This document shows positions 5,397-8,504 of a stretch of 8,504 nucleotides of DNA, one piece after another. This stretch comes from CAYNQN01 sp964530525. Its GTDB lineage: Bacteria > Actinomycetota > Acidimicrobiia > Acidimicrobiales > Acidimicrobilacustridaceae. The stretch's first letter is position 1. Every line of letters starts with the position of its first letter. A program made the position numbers and the translations under genes. Under the pieces are notes generated by a model. That model made no database searches and was not told where the DNA came from. It worked only from the letters and a program-made list of their open reading frames with translations. Location: contig CAZHBH010000083.1 in assembly GCA_964530525.1 (NCBI GenBank), positions 1 to 8,504 on the forward strand. The letters are read 5' to 3'.

Positions 5397-7616
5397 ATGA
5401 GCGAGCTCGCCCAAGCCGACCTCACCCAGGGCCTCAACGGGGTCCAGCTGGAGGCCGTCACGCACCCCGACGGACCGGTGCTGGTGATCGCCGGTGCCGG
5501 GTCCGGCAAGACCCGTGTGCTCACCCACCGCATCGCCCACCTCATCCGCGACCGGGGCGTGTCGCCCTTCGAGATCCTGGCCATCACCTTCACCAACAAG
5601 GCCGCCGACGAGATGCGCCACAGGGTGGGAGCCCTGGTGGGCCCCGTCGCCGAGAAGATGTGGATCTCCACGTTCCACTCGGCTTGCGTGCGGATCCTGC
5701 GCCGGGAGGCCTCGGTGCTCGGCTTCCCGTCGTCGTTCACGATCTACGACCAGTCCGACTCGCTGCGCCTGGTGGGCTACGTGATACGCGACATGGGGGT
5801 CGATCCCAAGCGCTTCCCTCCTCGGTCGATCCAGGCATCGATCAGCGCCGTGAAGAACGAGGGCACGGGGGTGGAGGAGTACGCCGAGCGGGCCGGCGGG
5901 TTCTTCGAGCGCAAGATCGCCGAGGTCTACCGCGAGTACCAGGCCCGTCTCCTCCGCGCCGGTGCCATGGACTTCGACGACCTGCTCGGCACCACGGTGA
6001 GGTTGTTCCGCGAGCACCCCGACGTGCTGGCCCACTACCAGGGCAGGTTCCGTCACGTCCTGGTGGACGAGTACCAGGACACCAACCGGGTCCAGAACGA
6101 GCTGGTGCTGCAGCTGGCGGCGGGCCACGGCAACGCCTTCGTCGTGGGCGACGAGGACCAGTCGATCTACGCCTTCCGCAGCGCGGACATCCGCAACATC
6201 CTCGACTTCGAGAAGGCGTTCCCGGATGCCTCGGTGATCGTCCTCGAGCAGAACTACCGCTCGACCCAGCGCATCCTCGACGCCGCCAACGCCATCATCG
6301 GCAACAACCTCGGGCGCAAGCCCAAGGAGCTGTGGACCGACAACGGCGTGGGCGACACCATCGTGCGCTACCACGCCGAGGACGAGGGCGACGAGGCCCA
6401 GTGGATCGCCAACCAGATCGCGCACATCCACGACGGGGGGCGGCACCGCTGGTCCGACATAGCGGTCTTCTACCGGACCAACGCACAGAGCCGCGTCGTG
6501 GAGGACCGCCTCACCAGGGTGGGCATCCCCTACAAGGTCATCGGCGGCACTCGCTTCTACGACCGCCGGGAGGTGAAGGACGCCCTCGCCTACGTGCGCG
6601 CCGCCGTGAACCCCATCGACGAGGTGAGCGTGAAGAGGGTGCTCAACGTTCCCAAGAGGGGGGTGGGCGACACGACCGTCGCCCGGGTGGACGCCTGGGG
6701 AGCTGCCAACGAGATGTCGTTCGTAGAGGCCCTCCGTCGTGCCCGCTACGCCGGGATCAGCGGCCGGGCTCTGCGGGGCATCGAGATGTTCCTGAGGCTG
6801 CTCGACGACCTGGTGGATGCCCTGGCCGACGGGCCGGCCGCTGTCTTGCGCACGGCGCTCGAGCGCTCCGGCTACCTCGACGAGCTGAGGGCGGAGGGCA
6901 CGGTGGAGTCCGACGGACGCCTGGAGAACCTCGAGGAGCTCGTGGGCGCGGCCGAGGAGGTCGCCACCGTCGACGAGTACCTCGAGCAGGTGAGCTTGGT
7001 GGCCGACACCGACGCCCTCGACCCCGACGAGTCGGCCGTGGTGCTCATGACGCTGCACTCCGCGAAGGGCCTGGAGTACCCGGTCGTCTTCATCGCCGGC
7101 TTGGAGGATGGGGTGTTCCCGCACCTGCGCTCGCTGGGCGAGCCGGACCAGCTCGAGGAAGAGCGGCGCCTCTGCTACGTGGGCATAACCCGCGCACGCG
7201 AGAAGCTCCACCTCACGCACGCCTGGAGTCGCACGATCTTCGGCAGCACCCAGTACAACCCTCCGAGCCGCTTCCTCGACGAGATCCCCTCGGAGCTGGT
7301 GGAGCAGGCAGGTGGTCGCAGATCACCCGGTAGGGGCAGGCAGCAGCGAAGGCCCTCGGAGCCGTGGGACCGCGGCGATGCGCACCGCGACAGGGTGGTG
7401 GAGGCGGCCATGCGCTCGCGGGCTCGCCGCCCCGAGCCGAGTGGGGCAGAGTCGCTCGGCCTGAAGGTCGGCGACGACGTACGCCACGGGAAGTTCGGGG
7501 AAGGCGTGGTCATGGCCCTTCAGGGGGAGGGCGAGAAGGCCGAGGTGGTCGTCAACTTCCGCGGTGTCGGGGAGAAGCGGCTCCTGCTCACCTTCGCTCC
7601 CCTCGAGAGGGTTTGA
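5397..7616 (+). CDS. pcrA: ATP-dependent DNA helicase PcrA/UvrD (superfamily 1A)
   Basis: This 739-residue 3'-5' DNA helicase acts in nucleotide excision repair, in replication-conflict clearance and on stalled RNA polymerase. All SF1A motifs are present: Q motif (Q17), Walker A GAGSGKT at 33-39, motif Ia ITFTNKAADEM, Walker B VDEYQD at about 223-228, motif III GDEDQSIYAFR at 251-261, motif IV QNYRST near 285-290, motif V TLHSAKGLEYP near 552, and motif VI VGITRAREKL near 595. After a basic, poorly conserved linker (about 640-685), the last 50 residues (LGLKVGDDVRHGKFGEGVV...LLTFAPLERV) form the Tudor-like domain that in PcrA/UvrD binds RNA polymerase. ATG 5397 is preferred over GTG 5388 because a TAGGGT box ends at 5387. 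No SOS box was seen upstream. It ends 12 bases from the convergent next gene, with no hairpin between. UvrD1 is an equally valid name. Confidence 0.96.
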   Translation: MSELAQADLTQGLNGVQLEAVTHPDGPVLVIAGAGSGKTRVLTHRIAHLIRDRGVSPFEILAITFTNKAADEMRHRVGALVGPVAEKMWISTFHSACVRILRREASVLGFPSSFTIYDQSDSLRLVGYVIRDMGVDPKRFPPRSIQASISAVKNEGTGVEEYAERAGGFFERKIAEVYREYQARLLRAGAMDFDDLLGTTVRLFREHPDVLAHYQGRFRHVLVDEYQDTNRVQNELVLQLAAGHGNAFVVGDEDQSIYAFRSADIRNILDFEKAFPDASVIVLEQNYRSTQRILDAANAIIGNNLGRKPKELWTDNGVGDTIVRYHAEDEGDEAQWIANQIAHIHDGGRHRWSDIAVFYRTNAQSRVVEDRLTRVGIPYKVIGGTRFYDRREVKDALAYVRAAVNPIDEVSVKRVLNVPKRGVGDTTVARVDAWGAANEMSFVEALRRARYAGISGRALRGIEMFLRLLDDLVDALADGPAAVLRTALERSGYLDELRAEGTVESDGRLENLEELVGAAEEVATVDEYLEQVSLVADTDALDPDESAVVLMTLHSAKGLEYPVVFIAGLEDGVFPHLRSLGEPDQLEEERRLCYVGITRAREKLHLTHAWSRTIFGSTQYNPPSRFLDEIPSELVEQAGGRRSPGRGRQQRRPSEPWDRGDAHRDRVVEAAMRSRARRPEPSGAESLGLKVGDDVRHGKFGEGVVMALQGEGEKAEVVVNFRGVGEKRLLLTFAPLERV

Positions 7617-7628
7617 GGCCAGCGGGCG

Positions 7629-8153
7629 TCAGGTAGAGCCCGACCGGACGTCGATGACGAGCTGCTCGTCTTCGGTGACCTCCACGGGATACTGCAGCAG
7701 GCCCGACCCGTCGGCCGGCACCACCGTCTGATCGCAGGGGTCCACGAAGTGCGAGTCCTGGGCCTGCCACTCCAGGGTGCACTCTCGGCCGGAACCCGGC
7801 CGGCGAGCCTCGAAGGCGAGCCAGCCCTCGGTGGGTGTGGCCCCCACGTGCTGGAGGTAGATGTCGCGGGTGCCCCCGGCAGCGTCGGTGAACAAGATGG
7901 GCCCGTCGCGTCCGATCGCGTCAGCTCTCTGGTCGGCCGGTCCGGCCTCGAAGTGCTCGGTCCCCAGTCGGATCTCGACGTTGCTGTCCGAGCTGCGGGC
8001 CAGCACGAACACGATCAGGGCCACGGCGGCCGCTATCCCGAGGAGCGAGGTCACCACCGCCATCACGACGCTGCGGGGAGCTGTCTTGCGCACGGGACTC
8101 ACCCGGCCAGCATCGTCCGTCCCGCCGTCCCGTCGCCAACCTGGCCGATCCAT
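7629..8153 (-). CDS. Membrane-anchored protein with a Rieske-like domain lacking iron ligands
   Basis: This is a 174-residue protein with a basic N-terminus (RK...R before residue 29), one hydrophobic segment (about 29-52) and a C-terminal domain that should face outside the membrane. I do not recognise a characterised family. The stretch ECTLEWQAQDSHFVDPCDQ, followed by GLLQYPVEV and LVIDV, is laid out like the cluster-binding part of Rieske proteins (CxHxGC...CPCH...PxYPV). However, the four expected Fe-S ligand positions read G120, G122, D138 and D141. Only C125 and C140, at the places of the Rieske disulfide, remain. I infer a cluster-free, disulfide-bonded exported domain of unknown role. 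ATG 8153 gives the longest form, but GGGAGG directly abuts it, which is too close for a normal ribosome site; GTG 8102 (residue 18) or a later start is possible. It is convergent with pcrA and divergent from sucC. Confidence 0.7.
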   Translation of the reverse strand: MDRPGWRRDGGTDDAGRVSPVRKTAPRSVVMAVVTSLLGIAAAVALIVFVLARSSDSNVEIRLGTEHFEAGPADQRADAIGRDGPILFTDAAGGTRDIYLQHVGATPTEGWLAFEARRPGSGRECTLEWQAQDSHFVDPCDQTVVPADGSGLLQYPVEVTEDEQLVIDVRSGST

Positions 8154-8242
8154 CCTCCCGGCGAAGCTGCGCTCCTCCGTCGTCGATCCGATGACCAGCG
8201 CACGCCGGTCCGGCGGCTTTGGTCACTTGTCTGCAACCTGAC

Positions 8243-8248
8243 TAGTTT
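8243..8248 (+). promoter_or_regulatory. Putative sucC promoter (-10 TAGTTT)
   Basis: TAGTTT fits TAnnnT, and the sucC GTG at 8256 begins 8 bases after its last T, giving a leaderless mRNA; no Shine-Dalgarno precedes the start. A modest -35-like TGGTCA lies at 8220-8225 with a 17-base spacer. The 102-base divergent gap to the minus-strand gene shows no matching box for that gene. Confidence 0.55.
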
Positions 8249-8255
8249 TCTCGCC

Positions 8256-8504
8256 GTGGACCTTCTCGAGTACCAGGGCAAGCAGTTCTTCTCGACCTTC
8301 GGCATCCCCGTCTCCGACGGGCGAGCCGTCGACACCGTGGAAGCGGCGGTGGCGGCGGCCGAAGCCGTGGGCTATCCGGTGGTCGTGAAGGCCCAGGTGC
8401 ACGTGGGAGGCCGTGGAAAGGCGGGGGGCGTGAAGCTCGCTGCCGACGAGGACGAGGTGAGGCTGCACGCCGGGAACATCCTCGGCATGGACATAAAGGG
8501 CCAC
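8256..8504 (+). CDS. sucC: Succinyl-CoA synthetase (ADP-forming) beta subunit, N-terminal fragment
   Basis: The first 83 codons of the TCA-cycle enzyme subunit that, with SucD, interconverts succinyl-CoA plus ADP/Pi and succinate plus ATP in the cytosol; the gene runs off the window edge. The N-terminus DLLEYQGKQFFSTFGIPVSDG is the standard start of the ATP-grasp domain. GYPVVVKAQVHVGGRGKAGGVKLA contains the conserved nucleotide-binding lysine and the glycine-rich QxHxGGRGKAGGV stretch. The GTG start aligns with the usual family start and sits 8 bases beyond a TAGTTT box without a Shine-Dalgarno, suggesting leaderless translation. Roughly 300 more residues and a downstream sucD would be expected outside the window. 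It is divergent from the Rieske-like protein gene, with no functional link evident. Confidence 0.95.
   Translation, partial: MDLLEYQGKQFFSTFGIPVSDGRAVDTVEAAVAAAEAVGYPVVVKAQVHVGGRGKAGGVKLAADEDEVRLHAGNILGMDIKGH

Noticed and set aside
5361..7220. 619-codon minus-strand frame and 557-codon alternative plus frame over pcrA
   Set aside because: Both are shadows; the pcrA frame contains every SF1 helicase motif in order.
8154..8255. Riboswitch or small RNA in the divergent gap before sucC
   Set aside because: Only about 100 bases, no extended stem structure seen, and sucC appears leaderless, so there is no leader to hold a riboswitch.
8223..8504. Minus-strand open frame over the sucC start
   Set aside because: The plus strand encodes a clear SucC N-terminus; the minus frame is its complement shadow.

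Overview
The window is a gene-dense, high-GC stretch that looks like an actinobacterial chromosome, possibly class Acidimicrobiia. The lineage is inferred from the GC-rich codon use, the GuaB3-GuaA gene pair, the PcrA-type helicase with a C-terminal Tudor-like domain, and repeated leaderless-looking starts preceded by TAnnnT boxes. The class-level placement is tentative. No transposase, phage gene, CRISPR array, tRNA or rRNA is visible, and no gene-free stretch exceeds about 100 bases.

Layout: the 3' end of groEL (+) closes at 457 and is followed by a strong hairpin terminator that also serves the convergent ion channel gene (520-1395, -). That gene starts back to back with a CoA-pyrophosphatase-type Nudix gene (1418-2128, +). 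The 22-bp gap between the two start codons is centred on a perfect palindrome, AGCGTACGCT, which supplies a TACGCT -10 box to each strand. A small gene of unknown function (2139-2531) follows. Next comes a purine module: guaB3 (2583-3755), which has its own promoter and the only clear Shine-Dalgarno sequence in the window, overlaps guaA (3748-5295) by 8 bases. After a roughly 100-bp spacer with two hairpins comes pcrA/uvrD (5397-7616), convergent with a membrane-anchored protein (7629-8153, -). The window ends in the first 83 codons of sucC (8256 onward, +), divergent from that protein.

Functionally this is mostly housekeeping: protein folding (GroEL), potassium permeation, CoA turnover (Nudix), GMP synthesis (GuaA, with the GuaB3 paralogue), DNA repair and transcription-linked helicase activity (PcrA), and the TCA cycle (SucC). 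The less ordinary items are the symmetric divergent leaderless promoter at 1393-1420, the 7629-8153 protein whose C-terminal half resembles a Rieske fold that has lost its iron ligands but kept the disulfide cysteine pair, and the unassigned 130-residue protein. I do not see a previously undescribed multi-gene system here.
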